Shown: piece by piece, positions 38,469 to 48,488 of the stretch
Position numbering within the stretch: position 1 is the first letter of the stretch
Layout of the letters: each line of letters opens with the position of its first letter
Source: Arabidopsis thaliana
Lineage: Eukaryota; Streptophyta; Magnoliopsida; Brassicales; Brassicaceae
Length of the DNA: 64,000 bases
NCBI RefSeq assembly: GCF_000001735.4
Contig: NC_003075.7
Location: 14,075,001 to 14,139,000, forward strand
Direction of reading: 5' to 3'
The notes under the pieces: model-generated
Seen by the model: only the letters and a program-made list of their open reading frames with translations
Told to the model about the DNA's origin: nothing
The model's database searches: none
Program-made: the position numbers and the translations under genes

Positions 38469-39753
38469 GGAATGACATTGCCTGACCTTTAACTATCCGA
38501 TTTTGTTAGACCGATGTCTATATCGATCTTCGCATGAAATTGGGTCGACAGCCGAGGTCGATAGTTCTAATAAAGATTGGGGGAGGTATCGATGAGAATG
38601 CTCTGATTATTTTGTTCTTTCATTTCTGTAATCTTTCTGTTCCTATGTATTTGAGTTTCACTGTTGTATCTTATAAATTCGTTTGTTGATAATGTGTGCA
38701 AAGAATTTATACCTGCGTGCCGTTTCTCGAAATTCATGATGTTTTCATAAGCCCCATCTCAAACTACTCTATTGCTTTTGGTGTCTTTTGATCATATTTC
38801 AAAGATAATTTTTTCAAAGATATGTAACTGTAATAAAATAATCTAAGCACGAAGGTAGAGAATGGTCGAAGAAAACTATGATAAGTAAACAATCTTTTGA
38901 ATTGATCAAAAGATGCTTTCATGAGCAATTTATTTCAAACAAAATATGAATTAGTAATACAAAACTTAACGACAAAAAGAAAGCTATACAAAACATAAAA
39001 GCATCCAAAAATTTAGTATCCTAAAAATAGGCTTGTAAAACAAATCTAAATAGAAAATATTTTTACAAAACCAATCTCCTCCCTTCTTTTTTTTTCTTTG
39101 TTTGTAAGTTATTCGTTTGATGGCAATCTTTTCTCTATACTACTTTTCCTTTTATTTTTCAGAATTCTTCAAAAATTCTAAACCATTGAGTTAACGAAAA
39201 AATCTAAACAATCTTTGTTTACCCCCTCATTTCTCTATTGTCATTTTGCTATCATCACACCTCTTTCAAGAACATTTTCTTTGTTTTTTTCCTTAATTTC
39301 TTCATCTAGTGAAACCCTTTTTCTTTTGTTATCAGGGATCTTGCATATCTTTTAAGATGGTGTTGCAATAGTTTCTTCTCTTTTCGATTTTTTATCTTCT
39401 ATATATTTCTTCACATATTCATACAAAATTTCGGATACAAGAACATGCATGATCATGAAACTTTCAAGATGAACATTATTTTCTCAAGAAAACTATGGAT
39501 TCTTGAGCTAAATATATGATTCTCTTATTCATTTTTCATTATCCCTTAAATTTTGAAGAGTTTTATGGTCACAAATTTTTGTAAATATAAAGATCATTTT
39601 TGTAGATTTTAAAACTGGTTTATTAGGCTAGGAAATTTGGATATTTTTAATATATGCACGTTGTTTTTTCGTTCCTTTCATCGGTCATTCGTTTTGTACA
39701 AATAAAACAAAACTAGGATACAAGAATTTGGTTTCCACAAAGAGAAGAGATAT
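38469..39753. other. Intergenic spacer between the RabGAP gene and RIC7
   Basis: 1.3 kb of AT-rich DNA. The first 200 bases should be the RabGAP 3' UTR, the last few hundred the RIC7 promoter and leader (pyrimidine-rich around 39230-39330). No coding signal, repeat family or terminal inverted repeat seen. Confidence 0.6.
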
Positions 39754-40795
39754 ATGCAACTTGGAATGTCAAGTACCAAGATGAAAAGTCTCTTGAAAGG
39801 CCTCCGATACATATCTCAAGTTTTTGGTGAGTTTTTATTTATTCTTCTCTCCTTCTTTTCCAATTCAATATTTTAGAACTCGATGATGACTATAATATGC
39901 TTGAATGTGAAAACTATCAAACTATGAAACAAACAAAACACTTTCAAGCTAGCATGTTGTTATTCAAGAAAACGCCACATATTTTATGGAGTTATATTAA
40001 AAATAGTAACATAAACACTACAAATTTTATGGATACTAGATAGAACCAAACATTGTAGTTGTATTGCTTCTATGGGTTTTAGATGAATGTACATGAAAAG
40101 GTTATGATTTATGTCAATTTTTGATATGAAGCAATAGAAGGTGAAAAGGAAGAAGAGATGCAAATAGGAAATCCAACGGACGTAAAGCATGTTGCCCACA
40201 TTGGTTGGGATGGACCGTCTGATAATGCCACTGCACCTAGCTGGGTACTACTCTGTTCCTGTCCTACCGTTCATTTCAAACATATCTACATATATTAAAA
40301 ATTAACGTTATGTTATAAAACCTTTGGAAGATGAACGATTTCAAGAGTTCTCCTGTAATGGAATCAATTCAAGGATTAGGAGAAGACGATTCCTCAGTGA
40401 AATGTCAATCAGAGTTTGGTGGTCGGACTAGAGATTTACCAAAACTACCAAAATCCACGAGAAAATCATCGTCTGAGAAAGGTTCTCCGACCAAAGAAAG
40501 ATCAGACAAGACCAAACGTCGGACTTCAAACAAAGGCACATCATCGTCTAGGAGAACCAAAGACGAAGATTCTACCTCATCGTCTAGGAGAACAACTAAA
40601 GATGAAGATTCTTCTTTGTCTCAACATAGTGCTGGATTACCAGAGGTTCCAAAGAAGTCAAAGAGAAAGAAATCTAAAGAAGCTGGTAATGGAGGGTCTT
40701 CGAGATCATCACGAATATCAGAAGCTGATTATATGTCTGATACTGGTTCCGATAGATCTATGCCTCAATTTGAAGACGACAGAAATGGGTTTTGA
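39754..40795 (+). CDS. RIC7: ROP-interactive CRIB-motif protein RIC7, three exons
   Basis: Exons 39754-39826, 40138-40244 and 40331-40795 give up to 214 residues; a second in-frame ATG at 39766 ([20 protein letters not shown]) would give 210. RIC relatives as I remember them start like the shorter form. The CRIB motif is plain: [19 protein letters not shown], which binds active ROP/Rac GTPases. The rest of exon 3 is low-complexity, rich in Ser, Lys and Arg, with two near-identical copies of [13 protein letters not shown] proteins are effectors of ROP small GTPases at the plasma membrane; RIC7 has been reported in guard-cell control. The exon 2 acceptor is not certain: CAATAG at 40137 restores the family's QVFEGEKEEE, while 40131 would add two residues. 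Confidence 0.88.
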
Positions 40796-41014
40796 TTTTC
40801 ATTTTCGTTAAAGAAAACAAGAGACTTTAAAGTTTTGTAATAGTAAAGAAATGTTGTAGAAACTTTTGAACATAGTCTGAAGTAATTTCATTACCAGAAG
40901 AAACTAATAATTACAACCAAAAATTAAAACTTTACCATTCTCTAATCAAAAAGGTCAAAAGCATAATAAATGTTAAAACTTTTCCTCTAATCTGTTCTGT
41001 GTTCTTCTTCTTCC
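40796..41014. other. Short convergent 3' spacer between RIC7 and the LRR gene
   Basis: 220 bases between two stop codons of converging genes, which should hold both 3' UTRs. Nothing else is seen. Confidence 0.6.
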
Positions 41015-42367
41015 TCACTGTGTTATTGAAATGTAAAGAGCCAATAAAGTCGCCGGGAAGTAAATCAAAGGTAAAACCTTTCTCGCCGATGAATATAGAG
41101 CTCTTCCGGCGAGATGAGGATCGGAATTCTTGACTTGGAGATTTACATTCCCGCTCAGTTTGAGCTTTTTCCCGATTCTATCTCTGAAACTGTCGGAGAA
41201 TGGAGCTTTTCCGGTGAGGTTATTGTTCTCTAGATTGATTTCACGAGCAGAGTCCAGAAACCCAAACTCCTCCGGGATTTGTCCGTCGAGATTGTTGTTG
41301 TCAAGAGCTAGAAAGCAGAGATTTTTAAGACTCGAACCCATTGAAGCTGGGATGTTTCCTTCAAGACCCATCCTTGAGAATCCAATCCCCGAAATACCCT
41401 CGAGATTCTTCCAAATCGCCGGTATACGACCACCGAGCTTGTTCCCACTCAGATGAACCTCTCTCAAACTGGACATCTCCGCTAGAAACAGAGGAACGCC
41501 GAAATTCCCGAAACGGTTGTAACTCAAGTCTAAAAATACGAGCTTTTTCAAATTTCCGACGCCGGAAGGGACCTCTCCGGTGAACTCATTGAAGCTGAGG
41601 TCTAGCTTGAGAAGCTCTGTCAAGTCTCCGATGGAATCAGGGGCGTTTCCGTTGATAAAGTTATGGCTAAAGTCTAGAACTTTTAGATTCTTCAGACGAG
41701 ACGTTGCGTTCGCCGGAAACCCACCGGTCAAGCTGTTTCTGGAGAGTGTAATCTCCTCTAGACTCACCAAATCGCCGATTTGACCCGGAATTGACCCGTG
41801 AAACCCGTTACCGGTAAGAACTAATCTTCTCAGCTTTGTGAAATTACCGATCATGGCTCCGATCTCGCCGACGAGAGATGGGTTTTCGATGAACACCAAC
41901 TCTTCGAGAACAGAGCCGAAATCCTCCGGGACTGTTAACGGCAACGAGGCACGAGCGTCGGTGAAGCATTTGTAGAAGAAAAGCTTACGAAGGTGTTTGA
42001 AAGCAGTAAAGAGGAGAGGATCAAGCGTGGCATTAGAAGAGCAAGGAGGGTTTTGAGTGTAATCCGAGAGGTAGCCTAAATGGAACTCCGTGACGTGAAC
42101 AGACGTTGCGACGCCGTTTTGAGAAGCGTAGAGGTTATCGCAAACGACGCCGTCAGGTGGTGAAGCGCAGATGTCGTCGGGGAAGATGGTTCGCCATGAG
42201 ATGGCTGAGTTGACTGAGTCGAGAACTCGGTAGACCGCTTCTTGCTCCGACGGGTCTAGAGCGAGTTGTGGTGACGCATTTTCGTCGTCGTCGCTTTGTT
42301 GGCTGGTGATGAGTGTAGCGGTGAAGAGAAAGAGGAGGAGAAGAGAGAGGTTAGTAAAAGACGCCAT
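41015..42367 (-). CDS. Secreted or GPI-anchored leucine-rich repeat protein (PII-2-like)
   Basis: Single-exon gene of 450 residues. The open frame extends to 42388, but that codon is TTG; the first ATG is at 42367 (MASFTNLSLLLLFLFTATLI), which begins a clear signal peptide. A pre-LRR region has paired cysteines (DDICASPPDGVVCD, NPPCSSN), followed by about nine or ten LRRs of the plant extracellular type (LxxLxLSxNxLTGxxP). There is no kinase. The end is a hydrophobic tail (VLPLIYFPATLLALYISI) that could be a GPI-anchor signal or a short anchor. The closest relatives I recall are the Piriformospora indica-insensitive 2 and TMM-like LRR proteins. It probably acts at the cell surface; the ligand and partner are unknown. 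Probable locus AT4G28560. Confidence 0.92.
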   Translation of the reverse strand: MASFTNLSLLLLFLFTATLITSQQSDDDENASPQLALDPSEQEAVYRVLDSVNSAISWRTIFPDDICASPPDGVVCDNLYASQNGVATSVHVTEFHLGYLSDYTQNPPCSSNATLDPLLFTAFKHLRKLFFYKCFTDARASLPLTVPEDFGSVLEELVFIENPSLVGEIGAMIGNFTKLRRLVLTGNGFHGSIPGQIGDLVSLEEITLSRNSLTGGFPANATSRLKNLKVLDFSHNFINGNAPDSIGDLTELLKLDLSFNEFTGEVPSGVGNLKKLVFLDLSYNRFGNFGVPLFLAEMSSLREVHLSGNKLGGRIPAIWKNLEGISGIGFSRMGLEGNIPASMGSSLKNLCFLALDNNNLDGQIPEEFGFLDSAREINLENNNLTGKAPFSDSFRDRIGKKLKLSGNVNLQVKNSDPHLAGRALYSSARKVLPLIYFPATLLALYISITQ

Positions 42368-44547
42368 GAAAGCAGAGAGAGAGAGCAAAAAGCTTGCAGC
42401 TTTGTTTTTTGTTTGGATTGTTTGGTTTTGGGTTTGTTGCTAACGAGCGATACGTACCTTTTTATGGGTTCATGCTTCGTCATGTCCTCTTTAGGTGAAA
42501 ATACATATTAACCCCTACTTGATAAACCGAGTGATATTTAATGAAGCTTTTCATTCCTATAAAATTGAAAGAAAACACAATTTTTGTTGTTGTTGCAAGG
42601 GTTAAAAATATCAGCATTTACTAATTCATGTATTTTTTCTTCACTATTCAGTATTCACAGTCCTGTAATTTTTCAATAATAAAAAAAAAGATTCGTAGTT
42701 AAAAACGGAAGGGGTAAGATAGTAAAAAAACAGAAAATGGTACAAAAGCTTCACGTTCCGTGGGTAAAAAACTTCAAAGGTGAAGGAAAAAGCAAGTTGG
42801 GACCATACCGGACGAAAATTTGCAGAGAGAAAGACGACACCATTTCGATTTTTAATGCACATTGACTAAAAACCACCCTTTTAAACATATCTTCTTCTTT
42901 TTTAACTTGATCGGCAACTTTCAGAGATACCATTTCCAAAAAATTTCATTCAATAAAGAAACGTCTAATAAATACATTATGAAATTCAAATGTGACTACT
43001 ATTTTGCCTCATTGATAACAATGAATGAATAAATGCAACAAAAAGCTCCACAAAATAGTATCATCTTTTATTTAATTTCCACTTCACTTTTTGTTGGGGA
43101 TCAAATATTATTCTCATCAATACGTTATAGTCAAAATAAAAGAAAAGACAAAAGAAAAAAAAAAGCTGAATAGTAGTAACAGAGACAGAGGAGAGGAGAG
43201 GGGGCAAACGGCGGAGGAATCGACAAGGACGCGCAGTAGCCGCCGAAGGGAACAGTGTCTTTGTCGTACGAAAGCGACGGCTTAAGAAGTCTTCCAATAT
43301 ATTATCGACACGTGTTAATCTCTTACCGGAAACGGCACAGGTCTCACGCATGCCATTTCTATTTCCGGTTCCTGCCCTTCGATGTCCCTACTGTGCCAGT
43401 GTTTCAGACCCTTCATTTATTTTTTTTGGTTTTTACTTATCTAGTTATTTTTTAGCTGTCGCTGTTTAAATTCTTTGTACGACAAAAAATGTACAATGCC
43501 TTTTGCAGTTGTTCTTGGTCCTCGTTGTTTTCCTATAAGTAATCAAACCAAATTAATGATTTCTCTTATTTCGGAAATTAAATGTAACGTTCTTCGAATC
43601 AAAACGTTCGATAAATGACTAATAAAATAATTTATTCAAAAAAACAAATATGGGCCTAAATATATCACGCAGGCCCATTATGATAATATTAGAAGCCGAC
43701 CTCGTCCCCTCTAAAACCCTATTTGTTTTGTAAATGATGTGATCGTCTCTATTTATATTCCGGTTTTGAGATTTGTTAAGTTGTTCCTATACTTTCTTTT
43801 TTCAGCTACGTCGACGCTTAATTACTTGTGGACTCTCCTGAGCTTGTTGCTATGGATTCAGATACAGTCTACAGAGACGCTTCATCTACCCTTACTTTCC
43901 GATGAGGTCGAGGATGAGGTTTGGTTTCTTCTCTCTTTGCTTTACTCTTATTATTAGATGCCAGTTTCTTAAAATCTAGTGGATTCTTTAGGTTCATGAG
44001 TCATGACCAAAATTATTGTTGTATAGTCTTTTTTTGTTTTTGGGTGATTCGTGAAGTTCATGACTAAATGATGTGACAAAAAAAAAAAAAAAATCAACAA
44101 GTTTTTCTCATCAATTCCTCAAACTAATGTCACCATTTAGACCCAATATTAGTCAAAACAGAAATTGTTTGAATAGTAACGATTTGCTATTTTCCTCTTT
44201 ATAAAACTACTCTATAATCCATATTAAAAAAATATATATAAATCGAAGTAAACCTTTTAACGTTGGAACATAAAAAGAAACAAAGACTTTCGAGAGAGAG
44301 GTAGTGAAAACTCTTTTGAAGATGTCAAATTCTTACTCGAAGACAAAAAGATCTACTACTAATCTACTATTATCGTAGTCGTACAAATATTATAACTAGT
44401 GAGACCCACCAGCAGAAACAAAACACAAGGAAGACTTCGTGATAACGAGACTTGTCTGATTCTTCAATAAGCTCACGGATTTCTCCTCAAAATCCTAATC
44501 CAATCATTTCTCCAATTCTCCAAGGAGTTTGGTAATACACAAATAAC
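42368..44547. other. Intergenic spacer between the LRR gene and the fatty alcohol oxidase gene
   Basis: Flanking genes diverge, so both promoters lie here. CT/GA-rich leader sequence of the LRR gene lies at 42368-42410. A promoter-like module with TGGGCC boxes is at 43651-43721 (own entry). A purine-rich stretch at 43140-43250 and a poly-A run at 44079-44093 are the only other things to note; the frames at 43061-43455 have no domains. Confidence 0.6.
43651..43721 (+). promoter_or_regulatory. Orphan promoter-like module (TGGGCC, GGCCCA, AAACCCTA)
   Basis: TGGGCC at 43651-43656, GGCCCA at 43672-43677 and AAACCCTA (telo-box-like) at 43714-43721 sit within 71 bases. About 85 bases downstream a strong acceptor-like tract (CTTTCTTTTTTCAG, ending 43805) is followed by a GC-richer stretch with ATG at 43852 and a donor-like GAG|GTTTGG at about 43918. 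That ATG opens only 17 codons. The layout looks like the start of a housekeeping gene, but no recognised coding gene follows for 600 bases. Confidence 0.4.
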
Positions 44548-46923
44548 ATGGAAGACGTTAGAAGAAGAAACAGAGGACATCCTCTGCTCAGATCCAAGAA
44601 GAGAGGAGAAGGCTACAACCATGGCTTCTCACCGTCTCAGATTCAATCTCTTGCCGTCATCTGTCAAACTTTCCTCCCTCCGGAGACCACGTCGGAACAG
44701 CAAGCTGTTAATTCCTTCCACGTAGCCTCCTCTACTCAACCACCATTCACTGATGAGGTTCTCTCTCTCTATCCTCTGTTTCTAATTTTGTATTCAAGAT
44801 CTTGCTTCGATTTAGGAATAGTTCTATTATAGATAGTGAAGTTGGTCATGTTATTTTCTTGTTGTTTGATTTGGATTTAAATCTAGGTGGCGGAGATGAT
44901 AGTGAAAAACGGACGATCAGAAGCAGTCAAAGTTTTGAGAATCATATTGATGATTTTGTCATTCAGATTTGGAACTTTGTTGCTTTGTGGGTCTCTCTGT
45001 CTTGATAAGAGTTGGCCTTTTGTTCTTAAATTCTCTCAACTTCCATTGGATAAAAGAGAAGCGATCTTGAGAAATTGGTCTAGACAAAGTGGATTCCTTC
45101 TTCCATTTCGTATCACTTTCTTCCTTGCAAAATTCTACACCCTCTTCTACTTCTTCTCCCAGACGGATGAGAATCTGAAGAATCCTGCACTGGAAGCTAT
45201 AGGGTATTGCATCGATGGGACAGAGAGAAGTAGCAACAAGAAGAGTGAAGCAGATGAGAAGCGACGACCTCTAGAGAAAGGGATCATTGAAACTATGCAT
45301 GAGAGTGACGTAACCATCACACAATCTCTAACTGAAAAAGGTGTTCATGTTGCTAGAGACGATGGTGACAATGTGTACAGGATCAGATGCGATGCGGTTG
45401 TTGTAGGCTCAGGAAGTGGAGGAGGTGTTGCAGCTGCAAACCTAGCTAAAGCTGGATTGAAAGTCTTGGTTCTAGAGAAAGGAAACTACTTTACAGCTCA
45501 TGACTATTCGGGTCTAGAAGTTCCGTCTATGCTCGAGTTATACGAAAAAGGCGGCCTTTTGACTACGGTTGATGGGAAATTTATGCTCTTGGCTGGTTCA
45601 GCTGTTGGAGGAGGTACAGCTGTTAATTGGTCTGCATCTATAAGGACACCGGATCATGTTTTGCAGGAATGGTCTGAAGGGAGTAAGATCAAGTTTTTTG
45701 GTAGCCAAGAATATCAGTCTGCAATGGATGAAGTTACGATAAGGATTGGTGTCACGGAAAGATGTGTCAAACACGGGTTTCAGAATCAGGTTCTGCGGAA
45801 AGGGTGCGAGAGACTCGGTTTGCAGGTAGAATCAGTTCCAAGGAACTCACCAGAGGATCATTACTGTGGCTTGTGCGGGTATGGATGTAGAGCAGGAGCC
45901 AAGAACGGGACAGATCAAACCTGGTTGGTTGATGCTGTAGAGAATGGTGCAGTGATCCTGACAGGGATCAAAGCTGAGAGATTTGTATTAGTAGACAACA
46001 CTAGTAGTAGCAATGAGAGAAAGAAACGATGTGTGGGAGTGTTTGCTAGCTCTGTTGGAGGAAAGATTGGGAAGAAGTTTATTATCGAAGCTCGAGTAAC
46101 GGTTTCATCCGCTGGATCGCTGTTAACACCGCCTCTGATGCTTTCGAGTGGGCTAAAGAACCCGAACATTGGAAGGAACTTAAAGCTGCACCCGGTTCTG
46201 ATGACATGGGGATACTTCCCGGAGAAAGATTCTGAGTTCTCCGGGAAAATGTATGAGGGAGGGATCATCACGTCCGTCCATCATATGAATGATACTGAAT
46301 CTGGATGCAAAGCAATACTGGAGAATCCACTGATAGGACCAGCTTCTTACGCAGGGTTGAGCCCGTGGGTTTCAGGACCAGACCTTAAAGAGAGGATGAT
46401 TAAGTACGGAAGAACAGCTCATCTTTTTGCTCTGGTTCGGGACTTAGGGTCAGGTGAGGTTATGATGGAAAACGAAGTTACATACAGGACAACCAAGAAA
46501 GATAGAGAGAATCTGAGGGCAGGTCTTAGACAAGCTTTGCGGGTTTCGGTTGCAGCTGGTGCAGTTGAAGTCGGAACATATAGGAGTGATGGACAGAAGA
46601 TGAAGTGTGAGGCAATTACTAAAGAAGCCATGGAAGAGTTTCTAGACGAAGTTGATGCTGTTGGTGGGGTTGGCACAAAAGGAGAGTATTGGACGACGTA
46701 CTTCTCGGCTCACCAGATGGGTAGTTGTAGGATGGGAGTCACCGCGGAGGAAGGTGCGTTGGATGAGAATGGTGAGAGCTGGGAAGCAGAGGGGTTGTTT
46801 GTTTGTGATGGAAGTATATTGCCATCAGCTGTTGGGGTTAACCCAATGATCACCATTCAGTCTACTGCTTACTGCATCTCCTCAAAGATAGTTGACTCGC
46901 TGCAAAACAAAACAAAAGTATAG
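44548..46923 (+). CDS. FAO4B: Long-chain fatty alcohol oxidase (FAO4B-type), two exons
   Basis: Exons 44548-44757 and 44887-46923 splice to 748 residues; the intron is 129 nt with GAG|GTTCTC and AATCTAG|GTG. An N-terminal part ([19 protein letters not shown]) and two hydrophobic helices near residues 85-165 precede a GMC-type FAD domain with the dinucleotide motif [20 protein letters not shown] at about residue 240. Later motifs typical of this enzyme family are [18 protein letters not shown], a Cys cluster ([13 protein letters not shown]), [10 protein letters not shown] and, near the end, [11 protein letters not shown] and [16 protein letters not shown]. The enzyme oxidises long-chain alcohols to aldehydes with O2, giving H2O2, in membranes of the omega-oxidation and wax pathways. 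Probable locus AT4G28570; I recall four such genes in the species. The FAO4B name is from memory and less sure than the family. Confidence 0.93.
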
Positions 46924-47100
46924 AGAAGTAAAAAAAGAAAGAACTGAAACCATCCCATTAGTATTCATATCGAATAAATATGTTTTTCCTTGCAAGACAA
47001 ATTTTGTTTAAGAATCATGGAATAACTTATCTTGACGACAACAAAGATGTAAACAAATGATATATCATATATGCACCAAGATTCAAGAACGTTAAAGCTG

Positions 47101-47421
47101 TTTTTTTTTTTGTTTTTTTTGATAAACCCTATCGGCTGATCTGGTCAGCACCGGTAGAAATGCACCGAAATACTTCAGAATGGACTTCTTTCCGAAGGAC
47201 CACCTCACTATCTGTCCCGAATTTGGATGCCTTCCGACTAATGCCAGGGGGTAATCAGGCCGCCTGTATTTCTGCCTACTAGATAAACCAATTGGGCCAA
47301 ATCCCAACTGACAGAATTCCCAAACAAATGTGATTTTTGTTTCAGAGAGGATCGAACCCAGGTCTGGAAGTTTCACCCTTCCCCAAATCTTCTCCTACCA
47401 CTGGACCACAGATGCTTGGGC
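47101..47421 (-). mobile_element. tRNA-derived SINE retrotransposon, about 320 bp
   Basis: On the minus strand the element starts at 47421 with GCCCAAGCATCTG. It has a pol III A box (TGGTCCAGTGG, 47408-47398) and B box (GGTTCGATCC, 47358-47349) about 40 bases apart, as in tRNA-derived SINEs. It ends in a poly-A tail that shows as T-runs at 47101-47120. The flanks repeat TTAAAGCTGTTT at 47092-47103 and 47422-47433, a target-site duplication. There is no coding frame; mobilisation would depend on a LINE. The A and B boxes are intact, so it may still be transcribed. I cannot name the Brassicaceae family without a library. Confidence 0.9.
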
Positions 47422-47684
47422 TTAAAGCTGTTTGTTTGTTTTTTTTTTTTTTTTTTTTTGTTGTTGTAAAGTTTACTATGTTTCTTAAAATTTTGTCGTC
47501 AAAATGTAAAGTTAATATTTACGTGACTATACTTAACTTTTATGAAAATGTAAAGGATATAGGAATTTCCTTATTAACATACAAACGGGAGCTGTCTATA
47601 AAATATAATCGTCTCGAAACGAAGAAGAACGAAACATAAACAAAAGTGACTAAACAAAAAAATCGTTGTGTTGCAAAGAACAAG

Positions 47685-47825
47685 ATGAATAGTGCTACCT
47701 CATATGCCATAGCCGTAATCGTTGTCTTCTTCGTCATCCTTTCGGCTATTTTGTCGTGCTGGTTTAGAGAGATTCTAAATTTTTTTAGAGACAAGAGTAC
47801 GACTGATGTCTCTGCGAGTGAATAA
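47685..47825 (+). CDS. Putative 46-residue single-span membrane protein (smORF)
   Basis: Starts at ATG 47685 (GCAAAGAACAAGATGAAT) and stops at TAA 47823-47825. The peptide has a short N terminus (MNSATSYA), one strong hydrophobic span (AIAVIVVFFVILSAILSCWF), a basic-aromatic stop (REILNFFRDK) and a Ser/Thr/Asp tail (STTDVSASE). The layout is that of a type III or tail-exposed small membrane protein. It is below usual gene-calling limits. A second gene of the same design lies at 52315-52494. I know no function for it, and chance cannot be excluded. Confidence 0.5.
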   Translation: MNSATSYAIAVIVVFFVILSAILSCWFREILNFFRDKSTTDVSASE

Positions 47826-48488
47826 TTCCCTCCGTCGATTAAGGTAATCAACATTTTTTCTCTGAAAAGTATAGTTAATAATTGCAGGAATTGTGATGAC
47901 TAAATAGTTCTTTTTTTTTGGTGTGGATAGGAACGATTATTTTGGAGATGCAAAATCAGAGTAGGGCGGGTTGTTGAATTTGTTTTGTTTGTTTTAGTAT
48001 GACTAATTGTTTTAAGGGTTCTTTATTTTTATGCTATAGATTATTGAATTATTAGATTATCCTTCAATAGTTGCATCTATCGTGGTGTATTGTTTGTGTT
48101 TGGCGATTTTACATACAACAGTTATCCAAAAAAAAAGGATTCTAACAAACAAACACTACAAAGATTATGCAAGATCTCCAAGATAATTCCACAAGAGTTC
48201 ATACTTATCTTGATAAAGAAAAACGTAATATCTATGATAATATGCAAAACTATTTACAAGTTTTAAGAAAAGCAAAAAATCAATTAAAAAATCACTTAAA
48301 AAAGACTTTATATTAGTTAATAACTTAATAAACACTTCCCAAACCTAAATGCACAACAAACGCATGGCCGAAACCGAAACGAAACACACAACACAAACCC
48401 TGCTCGGGTACGTCGTCGGAAAAATAGAAAGTCAAGCAAAAGCGGCAGGACTCGGCGGAGAGATCTCTGACCAGCTGCAGGTAAGTCA

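Larger units (their letters stand above)
46924..48488. other. Spacer between fatty alcohol oxidase and MRS2-6
   Basis: Holds the oxidase 3' UTR, then an intact-looking SINE (47101-47421), a poly-T tract (47436-47459), a 46-codon membrane smORF (47685-47825) and the MRS2-6 promoter and leader. A TGCAG|GTAAGT donor at 48480-48481, a few bases before the MRS2-6 ATG, may be a splice site of an upstream transcript form. Confidence 0.65.

Noticed and set aside
41130..41783. Plus-strand frames opposite the LRR gene
   Set aside because: Frames mirror the repeats on the coding strand and have no homology.
47349..47408. tRNA-like A and B boxes as a possible tRNA gene
   Set aside because: No cloverleaf can be drawn; the poly-A tail and target duplication show it is a SINE.
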